Source: Myxococcus guangdongensis
GTDB lineage: Bacteria; Myxococcota; Myxococcia; Myxococcales; Myxococcaceae
NCBI RefSeq assembly: GCF_024198255.1
Contig: NZ_JAJVKW010000022.1
Span: 62,001-126,000 of the forward strand
DNA length: 64,000 bases
Direction of reading: 5' to 3'
Shown here: piece after piece, positions 19,606 to 29,628 of the stretch
How positions within the stretch are numbered: the stretch's first letter is position 1
Layout: each line of letters starts with the position of its first letter
Notes under the pieces: model-generated
Seen by the model: only the letters and a program-made list of their open reading frames with translations
What the model was told of the DNA's origin: nothing
Database searches by the model: none
Position numbers and translations under genes: made by a program

Positions 19606-20736
19606 TCAGGAGTGCAACGAGCCGTCGTCGTCGGGGACCTGGAGCGGCGCCTGGGACGAAGGCGCGCGCGCCACGCCCTCGCTCCGGTGGAGGCGCAGGT
19701 GGTTGAGGACCTCCTTCACGCCGAGCACCGACTCGGTGACGTCCTCGATGGCGCGCTTCTCGTCGCGGCTGCGCACGCTCCCGGCGAGCGTCACCACGCC
19801 GTCCAGCACCTGCACTCCCACGTCCGAGGCGTCCATCCACTCCTGCATCAGCCGGTCGCAGATGTCCGCGCGGATGCGGTCATCGCCTCGCTGATAGCCA
19901 CGGGGTCCGCGTCCCTGGGGCGTGCGGGGTCGGCCGGGGAGTCCGGCGTAGCCACCATGACCCAGGTCGTGGTCATCCGCGCGCGTCGCGCTGGTGGAGA
20001 ACCCCACCCGGGGCGGTGCCATGTTCTCCACGCCGGGTCCGTGGCCCGAGGGCTGCGTGCCGCCCCGTCGCACATCTGCCTCCGCCAGCCGCTCGCGAGG
20101 GCGCAGCTCCCTCAGCTCGTCCATCCATGCCTCGGGTTCATCCCAGGTGTCCGCGCCGCGGCGCCCCTGACGCGAGTGGCCCGGGCCCACGCCCCCGCCA
20201 CGCAGCGAGTCCGACGGAGCGTCCCTCCAGCGCCCCCGGTGCGAGCCGCCCCTGTCGTCGGGCGGGCCGTGGCGTCGGGGGGCCTCCTCATCGAGCGCGC
20301 GGAAGGTGCCGCTCGGGCTGTAGCCGGGTCGTCGGGCGATTCGCTCCGGGTCGAAGTGTCGGGCGCGGCGGTCCAGCTCCCGGTCGCGGTCGAAGTCCCG
20401 GCCGTATTCGTGGGCCCGGTCCAGCGCCCTGGCCGCGTCGCCGAAGTCCCGGTCGATTTCATAGTCGAGCGAGTCCCGGTCGCCTCGGAGCGTGCGGTAT
20501 TCGCGGTCGCGCTCGAGGTCCCGGGAGGGGTGCTCGAAGTCGCGCCGGGCGTCCCAGTCCGAGCGGTGGGAGTCGTGGCCCGGCCGTGCGTGGTGCTCAG
20601 GGTGTTCGTGACGGGGAGGGCCCCGGTGTTGGTGGCCCGGGTCCTGGGCGCGCCAGGCGGGGGCGTCTTCGTGCTCCCTTCGGCCGTGTCGCTCCTTGCC
20701 CCGTCGGTTGGGGTCATCATGGCGCCTTCCACTCAT
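19606..20736 (-). CDS. BON-domain protein with long charged disordered N-terminus
   Basis: Protein of 376 residues. The first 290 or so are extremely rich in Arg, Asp, His and Gly (repeats such as DRDRE, RRDFEH, DFGDAARALDRAHEYG) and are predicted to be disordered. A BON domain occupies about residues 295-365 (RIRADICDRLMQEW, GVVTLAGSVRSRDEKRAIE, GVKEVLNHLRL). BON domains bind phospholipid or act in envelope stress proteins. No signal peptide is visible, which is unusual for a BON protein and argues for a cytosolic or inner-leaflet role. It is divergent from the oxidoreductase gene across 233 bp. The start ATG has AGGAGGC nearby. The function of the charged region is unknown. Confidence 0.8.
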   Translation of the reverse strand: MSGRRHDDPNRRGKERHGRREHEDAPAWRAQDPGHQHRGPPRHEHPEHHARPGHDSHRSDWDARRDFEHPSRDLERDREYRTLRGDRDSLDYEIDRDFGDAARALDRAHEYGRDFDRDRELDRRARHFDPERIARRPGYSPSGTFRALDEEAPRRHGPPDDRGGSHRGRWRDAPSDSLRGGGVGPGHSRQGRRGADTWDEPEAWMDELRELRPRERLAEADVRRGGTQPSGHGPGVENMAPPRVGFSTSATRADDHDLGHGGYAGLPGRPRTPQGRGPRGYQRGDDRIRADICDRLMQEWMDASDVGVQVLDGVVTLAGSVRSRDEKRAIEDVTESVLGVKEVLNHLRLHRSEGVARAPSSQAPLQVPDDDGSLHS

Positions 20737-20969
20737 GTCATCCGCCTCCTTGGATTCCGGCTCGCGCGTGGGGTCCTGTCCTCCAGAGGGTTTTGACCGA
20801 GCGCGTTCCCGGCAACGCCGCCTCGCCTCGTCGGTCGTCCGGGCGTGGGCCGGGTGGAGAGCGAGGGGCCGACAGGCTTCGAGCAGGCGTTACCGCGAGG
20901 CCCGGGAGCGGTAGACTCGCGCGCGCCACGAGCGGACGGTCGTCCGGATGGCACCAGGAGAGGGCGGGC

Positions 20970-23348
20970 ATGGCCGAGACACAGCGGGACGATGAGGAGA
21001 CGGGGAGCGAGCAGGGCGCGGCATTGGCCCGGCCCCTGCCACCCGTCCAACCGCCCGACGAGCCGAGGCCTCCCTTGGTCAGTCTCCCTCCCACCGTCGC
21101 GGGTGGCATGGCCGCCATCGTCTCCTCGATGAAGCACGCGTGGGGCGAGATGGGCCCGGTGCGCGGCACGTTCCTCCTGCACAAGGTGAATCAGAAGGAC
21201 GGCTTCGACTGTCCGGGTTGCGCGTGGCCGGACCCAGGGCATCGCTCGGTGGCGGAGTTCTGCGAGAACGGCGCGAAGGCGGTGGCGGAGGAGGGCACGA
21301 AGGAGCGCGTGACGCCCGACTTCTTCCGGCAGTGGAGCGTCGCGGCGCTGTGCGAGCAGTCGGACCACTGGCTGGGCAAGCGGGGGCGACTGACGCAGCC
21401 GATGGTGCTGCGCGAGGACGCCACGCACTACACGCCCATCTCCTGGGACGAGGCCTTCGCGCTCGTGGCCGAGGAGCTCAACGCGCTGGACTCACCCGAC
21501 GCGGCCTGCTTCTACACCTCAGGGCGCACGAGCAACGAAGCGGCGTTCCTGTACCAGTTGTTCGTGCGGCAGTTCGGGACGAACAACCTGCCGGACTGTT
21601 CGAACATGTGCCACGAGTCCAGCGGCACGGGGCTCGGCGAGACGATTGGCATCGGCAAGGGCACCGTCACGCTGGAGGACTTCGAGCAGGCGCAGGCTGT
21701 CTTCGTCATCGGCCAGAACCCCGGCACCAACCACCCGCGCATGCTCTCCACGCTCCAGGCCGCCGCGCGCCGGGGCTGCGAAATCGTCAGCATCAACCCG
21801 CTGCCCGAGGCGGGGCTCAATCGCTTCCGGCATCCGCAGGAGGTGTTCCAGTTGATGGGCCCGGGAACGGCGCTCAACAGCCAGTTCCTCCAGGTGCGCA
21901 TCAACGGAGACGTGGCGCTGCTGCAGGGGCTGGGCAAGGCGCTGCTGGAGATGGAGGCCGAGCGGCCCGGCACGGTGGTGGCGCGCGGGTTCATCGAGGA
22001 CAAGACGCTCGGGTTCGACGCGTATGCGCGCAACGTGAGCGCGGTGAGCTGGGACGACGTGGTGTCGCGCAGCGGGGTGCCGCGCGCGCAGATCCAGACG
22101 GCCGCGGAGCTGCTGGCCCGCTCCGAGCGCATCATCTTCTGCTGGGCCATGGGGCTGACGCAGCACCGCAACGCGGTGGCCAACATCCAGGAGATCGTCA
22201 ACCTGGCGCTCGTGCGCGGCAGCATCGGCAAGCCGGGCGCGGGCCTGTGTCCGGTGCGCGGGCACAGCAACGTGCAGGGCGACCGCACCATGGGCATCTG
22301 GGAGCGGCCGAAGCCCGAGTTCCTGGACGCGCTCGCGCGGGAGCTCGACTTCGAGCCGCCCCGGCACCATGGCAAGGACGTGGTGGACACGCTCCACGGC
22401 ATGCACGAGGGACAGGTCCGGGTGTTCTTCGCGCTCGGGGGCAACTTCCTGTCGGCCACCCCGGACACGGAGTTCACCGCGCGGGCCCTGCGGCGCACGC
22501 GGCTCACGGTGCATGTGTCCACCAAGCTCAACCGCGCGCATCTGGTCCACGGACGACGGGCCCTCATCCTCCCGTGCCTGGGGCGGACGGAGCGGGACGT
22601 ACAGGCGGGTGGACCTCAGTTCGTGACGGTGGAGAACTCGATGGGCGTGGTGCACGCCACGCGCGGCGCGGTGGCTCCGGCCTCCGAGCACCTGCTCAGC
22701 GAGCCGATGATCGTCGCGCGACTGGCCACGGCCGTGCTGGGCTCGCGCTCGAAGGTGCCGTGGATGTCACTGGTGGAGGACTACTCGCGGGTGAGGGACT
22801 TGATTGCCCGGGTCATCCCGGGCTTCGGCGACTTCAATCGGCGCGTGCAGGAGCCGGGTGGATTCTATCTGCCGAACGGACCTCGGGAGGGCCGCTTCAC
22901 CACGGCGAGTGGGAAGGCGCACTTCACGGTGCACACCATGCCGGGCGAGGACCTGGAGCCCGGGCAGTTGATGATGATGACGCTGCGCACGCATGACCAG
23001 TTCAACACCACGGTGTATGGGCTGGATGATCGCTACCGTGGCATCAAGGGTGGGCGGCGCGTGGTGATGATGCATCCCAAGGACATCCAGGAGCGCGGGC
23101 TCGTCGAGGGACAGGTGGTGGACCTGACCAGCCACTTCCGGGGAGAGACGCGCGTGGCGCGGCGGTTCCTGGTGGTGCCGTACAACATCCCCCGGCGGTG
23201 CGCGGCGACGTACTTCCCGGAGACGAACGTGCTGGTGCCGGTGGACAGCTTCGCGGAGAAGAGCCGCACGCCGGCCTCGAAGTCCGTGGTCATCACCGTG
23301 GCGCCGTCGGTCGAGGCGCCTTCCCTCGTCGAGGGTTCGACTTCATGA
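20970..23348 (+). CDS. FdhA/YdeP-type molybdopterin oxidoreductase
   Basis: Molybdenum-cofactor oxidoreductase of 792 residues, of the formate-dehydrogenase-like YdeP group. The N-terminal DCPGCAWPDP replaces the usual 4Fe-4S ligand set. Molybdopterin motifs follow: YTSGRTSNEAAFLYQL, DCSNMCHESSG, FVIGQNPGTNHPRM, RGHSNVQGDRT and, in the C-terminal domain, TLRTHDQFNTTVYG. The catalytic position shows no selenocysteine (no in-frame TGA). AGGAGAGGG precedes the ATG. No formate-dehydrogenase subunits or fdhD lie beside it. E. coli YdeP contributes to acid resistance, but the substrate here is unknown. Confidence 0.9.
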   Translation: MAETQRDDEETGSEQGAALARPLPPVQPPDEPRPPLVSLPPTVAGGMAAIVSSMKHAWGEMGPVRGTFLLHKVNQKDGFDCPGCAWPDPGHRSVAEFCENGAKAVAEEGTKERVTPDFFRQWSVAALCEQSDHWLGKRGRLTQPMVLREDATHYTPISWDEAFALVAEELNALDSPDAACFYTSGRTSNEAAFLYQLFVRQFGTNNLPDCSNMCHESSGTGLGETIGIGKGTVTLEDFEQAQAVFVIGQNPGTNHPRMLSTLQAAARRGCEIVSINPLPEAGLNRFRHPQEVFQLMGPGTALNSQFLQVRINGDVALLQGLGKALLEMEAERPGTVVARGFIEDKTLGFDAYARNVSAVSWDDVVSRSGVPRAQIQTAAELLARSERIIFCWAMGLTQHRNAVANIQEIVNLALVRGSIGKPGAGLCPVRGHSNVQGDRTMGIWERPKPEFLDALARELDFEPPRHHGKDVVDTLHGMHEGQVRVFFALGGNFLSATPDTEFTARALRRTRLTVHVSTKLNRAHLVHGRRALILPCLGRTERDVQAGGPQFVTVENSMGVVHATRGAVAPASEHLLSEPMIVARLATAVLGSRSKVPWMSLVEDYSRVRDLIARVIPGFGDFNRRVQEPGGFYLPNGPREGRFTTASGKAHFTVHTMPGEDLEPGQLMMMTLRTHDQFNTTVYGLDDRYRGIKGGRRVVMMHPKDIQERGLVEGQVVDLTSHFRGETRVARRFLVVPYNIPRRCAATYFPETNVLVPVDSFAEKSRTPASKSVVITVAPSVEAPSLVEGSTS

Positions 23349-23363
23349 GGTCCGTGAGCGCGC

Positions 23364-26300
23364 ATGCACCCGTCCGGTGAGGCCGCGTGGCCGGAGTCGC
23401 TCCGGCCGCTCTACGAGGAAGTCGCGAGCACTCCCGCCACGGAGGCGGTGGAGGCGTCCGCGCGTTGGACCACGTCCTTCGCCGACTGGGTGCGCGGGGC
23501 GTCGCTGGAGGAGCGGACGCTGGCGCAGCTCGCCACCTGGGAGCGACTGGCCCGAGGGGAGCGTGGGCTCGGGGAGCTGTTGTTCCTGGTGGGCTCTTGC
23601 AGTGAGCTCTTGTGGCCCTACGCGGTGCCGCCCGCGGGGCTGTTGGAGCGGTTGTTGTCGCGACAGGGCGCGATGCTGGAGGTCCTGCGCGGCACGGGTG
23701 AGCCGGAGGTCGCGGCGCGGGTGCTTCGTGAGAGCGAGGCCGCGCTGTCGACGGTGTTGACGCGGTATCTGAAGCGTCACCCGGACTCGCTGCTATCGCT
23801 CGTGGGGAACGTGCCGTGTACGTATGACGGACGGGCCCTGCGGTTCCTCGACTCGGTGGAGGTGGACCTCAAGCGGGTGATGGCTTCGGGGAACAAGGCC
23901 ATCGGGATGTTGGAGCAGCTGCGCCTGCTGTTGCCGGCGACGGCGGAGGCCGGGCGCGACAAGCTGGCGGACTACATCCGCACGCGGGCCTCACGGATTC
24001 CGTGGCAGGAGGCCTCGGAGGTGCTGGCCGAGCGGCTGTTCGCGCTGGCGACGTCTCCGGATGGGCGCGGGGCGATGCGTGGCTTCCTGGCGTGCTACCC
24101 GAACGGACGCAAGGAGCCGGACTGGTGTGCTCGCGCGGGTGTTCTGCTGGCGCGCACGTTGGAGGTGGGTGGGTCTCCGGCGGTGGTGGAGAACCTGTGC
24201 GAGTTGCTGGCGCGCTTCGATGCACCGCCGGTGGATGGGCTGCGTGGGGCGCTGGGCGCGCTGGTGGGCAGCGACTTCGACACGCTGACGGACCTGGGGC
24301 CGGTGCGCTTCGTGCTGGACCACTGTCAGGCGAACCTGCGCAAGGGCGAGCCCGGGCTCGTGCTGACGCAGGTGTGGCTGGAGGAGCGGCTGTTCCGCGC
24401 GTCGGTGCGCAAGGGCTTGTCGGACGCGTTCGAGCGGCGCAAGCGGATGCGGGCGAAGCTGGAGCCGATGGCCACGGGCTTCGCGCACCTGTGCTGGCTG
24501 GCGGAGGAGTGCGCGGATTTGTGGCCGAAGCTGGGGTCGGAGAATCGGCCCGGGCTGGATGAGCTGGCGGCGTGGCGGGACGAGGTGGCGGAGCGGATTG
24601 CTCGCAAGCCCATGCCCCGGAAGGCGGCCATCGAGTTCTTCCTGTGGTGCGCGCCGGACGCGGCGTCGTCCGAGGCGGAGCTCGTGGTGCTGTCGCTGGC
24701 GCGGACGGAGACGGACCGGCGACAGGTCCGGCGGCTCAAGGACCATCCCTCGTCTCGGGTGAGGCTGCGGGTTCGCACGCTGCAGCGCTGGTTCCAGGGA
24801 GCCACGGGGAAGGATGGAGCGAAGGCTCCGCCGCCCACGGGCGCGGTGGCTCCGGCATCGCTCACGGAGGCGCTGAGGCATCTGCATGTGACGCGTGCGG
24901 TGCCGTTGAGTGGGCGGACGTGGCTGCGGGACAGGGACCTGGAGGAGTTGCTGTTCGGCGCGGTGTCTCGCGTGGAGGCGGACTTCTCGACGCGCTATCC
25001 GGAGCGGTTCCGCGAGGACACGGTGGAGTTGGTGGACTCGCTGCTCGAGGCGCTGAGTGGCGAGCTGGGACGCGTGAAGGCGGACGTGTTCTCGCTGCTG
25101 GCCCAGGGCCAGCCGCCGCCGCTGGATTTCGAGCTGACGGTGCGGCGCGTGGCGGAGCGGGTGGTCGAGGAGCCGAAGCCATCGAGGAGAGGGCGGGGGA
25201 GGGCGGCGGCTGTGCCCGTGGCCACCGAGGTGGGCCCGGTGGGTGTGCTGGACATGTCGACATCCTGGGCTCCTGTGGTCGAGTCCGTGATTGCCGAGGA
25301 TGAAGGCGCGGGGAGAGGGGACGACTCGCTGCTGATGGAGGACGAGGTGTCGCGCCTGTTGGAGGCGGAGGCGTTGGCTCGGGTCGAGGCTTCCGACGAA
25401 ACGACTCTCGCGGAGATGCCCGAGGCGCCCCATGACGGACTGAGCGTCGAGGCGTTGACGCCTGCTCCCGACTCGCTGGTCGCGCAGGGGCCGGATGCCC
25501 CGGTGACGGTTGCCGAGTCCCATCAGGATGCGCTCGTTTCCGATGCGCCGCACGATTCGACGGGACCGATGGCTGGGGAGGCATCCGCGCAGGACGTGAT
25601 TCGCGCGAACGTGGAAGCGTTGGACGAACCGAACGCCCACTCGCAGGTGTCTCCTGGCGGAGGCTTCGCCATGGCTCCATCGATTGAGGGCGCGGCTTAT
25701 GCGAAGCCCGTCGGAAGTGACGAGACCGTTCACGTCGTGGCCTCGGTGGAGTCCGCTGACGAAGTGAGCGCCACGACACGCGTCGACGCTCCGTCGCAGG
25801 TTGATGACGTCGCGGCGGAGACGGCCTTCTCCGTCGACAACCCCGCGGTGTCCGCGGGTGAGGCGTCCGACAGCACCCCCGTCGGCGCATCCTCATCGGC
25901 TGCTGACGAGGCGAGCGACACCGATTCCCACGTCGACGCTTCCACGAGAGTTGCTGACGGCGCTGCCGCTGACGATTCGTCTGACCACACGACGAGCGTC
26001 GACGCTGCTGAGCAGGTTGCTGGGAGTCCCTCGCTCGTTGACGCACCTGCGTCGGCTGCTGGCGAAGCGAGCGATGCCACCGCTCACGTTGCCTCTCCCG
26101 TCCAGGTCGCTGACGTCATCGCCACGCAGCCTGCTGACGGCGCGATTGACGGTGGCTCGCGGAGTGACGCCCCTGACTCCGCGCCCTCGGCCGCCGCCGA
26201 TGCGGCCAGTACGGAGCCGCTGCCTCCGCTGGTCGCTCCCGCGTCGACGTCGTCTTCCGAAGTACGTCTCCCCGACGATGAACCCGCTGCTCGCTCGCGA

Positions 26301-26819
26301 CGAAGCCGAGGCAAGCGGGGTTCATCGGACCGGGTCCCGGACTCGCGCACCTCGGGCACCGAAGTCGCGTTCGTCATGAGCGCCGAGGTCGACGGTTTCG
26401 TGGACACCGAGCGCGCGGTGCTCGTCCAGGTCGTGAAGCTGGAGCAACGTGGCGAAGGTCAGTGGCTGCCTCACTTCCGCCTCGGCCGTGAGATGGTCGA
26501 TGGCCTGCTTTCACGTACCGACTCGGCCTACTGTCTCTTCCTCGTCCCACCCATTCCTCGCGCCGAGTGCTGGTTGCTCCCAGCCCGTCTGGTGCGTGAC
26601 CTGATGGACGCCCAGCGCTCCCTCACCACCGTGTCCCGGGACTCCGTGGCGCGTGCCGCGCGCTCCTTGTCCCAGTGGTGGATGGGCGACTTCGTGAATC
26701 TGTGGACCGGAGACGAACGGACCGCCTTCCTCGAGCACGTCTCCGCCGAGTCCCCGAACGCACCGGACTTCGTCGTCCAGTGCTCCTTCCACTCCGGGAC
26801 TCGCACGCCGAAGCCCTGA
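23364..26819 (+). CDS. 1151-residue protein of unknown function, helical body, acidic linker and C-terminal globular domain
   Basis: Not recognised as a known family. Residues 1 to about 620 are Leu/Ala/Arg/Glu-rich and look all-helical, with repeat-like segments (ENLCELLARFDAPP, FAHLCWLAEECADLW). Residues about 640-1000 are low complexity, rich in Ala, Asp, Ser, Val and Thr. Degenerate repeats there are built on VDA..QVAD and GEASD. The final 145 or so residues are globular again (AEVDGFVDTERAVLVQVVKLE, SAYCLFLVPP, CWLLPARLVRDL). That block faintly resembles restriction-like folds (acidic residue, strand, then a Lys), but a canonical (D/E)xK motif is missing. It lies 15 bp after the oxidoreductase gene, so co-transcription is likely. 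No signal peptide or transmembrane segment is visible. Confidence 0.75.
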   Translation: MHPSGEAAWPESLRPLYEEVASTPATEAVEASARWTTSFADWVRGASLEERTLAQLATWERLARGERGLGELLFLVGSCSELLWPYAVPPAGLLERLLSRQGAMLEVLRGTGEPEVAARVLRESEAALSTVLTRYLKRHPDSLLSLVGNVPCTYDGRALRFLDSVEVDLKRVMASGNKAIGMLEQLRLLLPATAEAGRDKLADYIRTRASRIPWQEASEVLAERLFALATSPDGRGAMRGFLACYPNGRKEPDWCARAGVLLARTLEVGGSPAVVENLCELLARFDAPPVDGLRGALGALVGSDFDTLTDLGPVRFVLDHCQANLRKGEPGLVLTQVWLEERLFRASVRKGLSDAFERRKRMRAKLEPMATGFAHLCWLAEECADLWPKLGSENRPGLDELAAWRDEVAERIARKPMPRKAAIEFFLWCAPDAASSEAELVVLSLARTETDRRQVRRLKDHPSSRVRLRVRTLQRWFQGATGKDGAKAPPPTGAVAPASLTEALRHLHVTRAVPLSGRTWLRDRDLEELLFGAVSRVEADFSTRYPERFREDTVELVDSLLEALSGELGRVKADVFSLLAQGQPPPLDFELTVRRVAERVVEEPKPSRRGRGRAAAVPVATEVGPVGVLDMSTSWAPVVESVIAEDEGAGRGDDSLLMEDEVSRLLEAEALARVEASDETTLAEMPEAPHDGLSVEALTPAPDSLVAQGPDAPVTVAESHQDALVSDAPHDSTGPMAGEASAQDVIRANVEALDEPNAHSQVSPGGGFAMAPSIEGAAYAKPVGSDETVHVVASVESADEVSATTRVDAPSQVDDVAAETAFSVDNPAVSAGEASDSTPVGASSSAADEASDTDSHVDASTRVADGAAADDSSDHTTSVDAAEQVAGSPSLVDAPASAAGEASDATAHVASPVQVADVIATQPADGAIDGGSRSDAPDSAPSAAADAASTEPLPPLVAPASTSSSEVRLPDDEPAARSRRSRGKRGSSDRVPDSRTSGTEVAFVMSAEVDGFVDTERAVLVQVVKLEQRGEGQWLPHFRLGREMVDGLLSRTDSAYCLFLVPPIPRAECWLLPARLVRDLMDAQRSLTTVSRDSVARAARSLSQWWMGDFVNLWTGDERTAFLEHVSAESPNAPDFVVQCSFHSGTRTPKP

Positions 26820-26822
26820 CCC

Positions 26823-28214
26823 TCAGGCCGCGAGCTCCAGCTCCACCTTCTCCATGTAGCCGGGCACGTACGCCTTCCAGCCCTTCGACTGTACTCGCTG
26901 CCGGAGCGCCTCCAGCGCGTCCGGCTCGCCGTGCACCAGCAGCGTCTGGCGCGGCGGAGAGTCGAAGCCCTCCATCCAGCGCATCGTCTCCGTCCAGTCC
27001 GCGTGCGCGGAGAACCCGCTCACCGTCCGGATCTCCGCGCCCACCGGCACCACCTGCCCGTGGATGCGGCACTCCTTCTCCCCATCCAGCAGCTTGCGCC
27101 CACGCGAGCCCACGGACTGGTAGCCCACGAACAACACCGTGTTGCGCGGGTCCGGCAACCGGTGCTTCAGGTGGTGCAGCACGCGGCCTCCCGTCGCCAT
27201 GCCGGAGGCGGAGATGATGATGGCCGGCCCCTCGTGCATGTTCAGCCGCTTGCTCTCCTGCGCCGACGTGACGAAGCGCGTCCGCTGCGTCGCCAGCGGC
27301 GATGCCCCGCGCTCCACCAACGACCTCATCACCAGGTCGTGCTCCTCCGGATGCGCCAGGTACACGGGCGTCGCGTCACACGCCATCGGTGAGTCCACGA
27401 ACACATCCACCACCGGGATTCGCTTCGCCTCCTCCAGGTTGCGCAGGTGGAAGAGCAGCTCCTGCGTGCGCCCCACCGCGAACGCGGGAATCACCACCAC
27501 GCCCCCTCGGTCGAATGCGCCCTTCACCGCGTCACACAGCGCCTCCATCGGCTTCTGCTCGCGGTGCTGCCTGTCTCCGTACGTGCTCTCGACCACCAGC
27601 GTCGTCGCCGAGTCCACGCTCTGCGGATCCCTCAAGATGGGCGCCTGATAGCGGCCCAGGTCACCGCTGAAGACCACGCGCTGACGCGTGCTCTTCAAGT
27701 CGAACACGCAGACCGCCGAGCCGAGGATGTGGCCCGCCCGATAGAACGTCAGCGTGATGCCGGGGAGGATCTCCTTCGGCCGCTCGTAGCCGAAGGTCTC
27801 GATCATCCCCACCGCGCGCTCGGCGTCCGGCACCGTGTAGAGGGGCAGGGCGGGGTGGTGCTTGGAGTAGCCCTCCTTGTTCGCGTAGCGCGCCTCCTCC
27901 TCGTGCAGGTACGCCGAGTCCGGCAGCAGCAGGGCCGTCAAATCCCGGGTGCCGGGCGTGGTGTAGATGGGGCCGTCGTAGCCCTCGCGAATCACGCGGG
28001 GGAGTCCTCCCGTGTGGTCGATATGCGCGTGCGTGAGCACGATGGCGTCCAGCTCTCGCGCCGGGAGCGGGAGCGGTTGCCAGTTGCGCTGCCGCAGCTC
28101 CTTCTGTCCCTGGAAGAGCCCACAGTCCACGAGCACCTGCTGCCCGTCATGCTCAAGGAGGAACTTGGAACCCGTCACGGTTCCGGCGGCGCCGAGGAAA
28201 TGGAGGGAAGCCAT
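26823..28214 (-). CDS. Beta-CASP metallo-beta-lactamase-fold hydrolase (CPSF/RNase type)
   Basis: Predicted zinc-dependent RNA-processing hydrolase of the YSH1/TTHA0252 group, 463 residues. The metallo-beta-lactamase site THAHIDH (His62, His64, Asp66, His67) and the later FYRAGHILGSA and FSGDLGR motifs supply the zinc ligands. The beta-CASP insertion holds ESTYGDRQH, the PAFAVGRTQELL helix, ISASGMATGGRVLHHL and the C-terminal SAHADWTE. Members cleave or trim RNA; the substrate here is unknown. The stop lies 3 bp from the convergent 1151-residue gene. The start is divergent from the sigma-54 activator over 34 bp. Confidence 0.92.
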   Translation of the reverse strand: MASLHFLGAAGTVTGSKFLLEHDGQQVLVDCGLFQGQKELRQRNWQPLPLPARELDAIVLTHAHIDHTGGLPRVIREGYDGPIYTTPGTRDLTALLLPDSAYLHEEEARYANKEGYSKHHPALPLYTVPDAERAVGMIETFGYERPKEILPGITLTFYRAGHILGSAVCVFDLKSTRQRVVFSGDLGRYQAPILRDPQSVDSATTLVVESTYGDRQHREQKPMEALCDAVKGAFDRGGVVVIPAFAVGRTQELLFHLRNLEEAKRIPVVDVFVDSPMACDATPVYLAHPEEHDLVMRSLVERGASPLATQRTRFVTSAQESKRLNMHEGPAIIISASGMATGGRVLHHLKHRLPDPRNTVLFVGYQSVGSRGRKLLDGEKECRIHGQVVPVGAEIRTVSGFSAHADWTETMRWMEGFDSPPRQTLLVHGEPDALEALRQRVQSKGWKAYVPGYMEKVELELAA

Positions 28215-28248
28215 GGCCCTCAGTCTACCGTGCTAGCGTGGGGTGCTC

Positions 28249-29628
<1,380 letters not shown>

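Noticed and set aside
20970-23348. Selenocysteine in the formate-dehydrogenase-like protein
   Set aside because: No in-frame TGA within the gene and the YdeP-type family does not use selenocysteine.
25730-26200. Repeated GTCGACGCT-like DNA, considered as a CRISPR or tandem-repeat array
   Set aside because: The units are irregular and keep the reading frame of a low-complexity protein segment; no constant repeat and spacer pattern.
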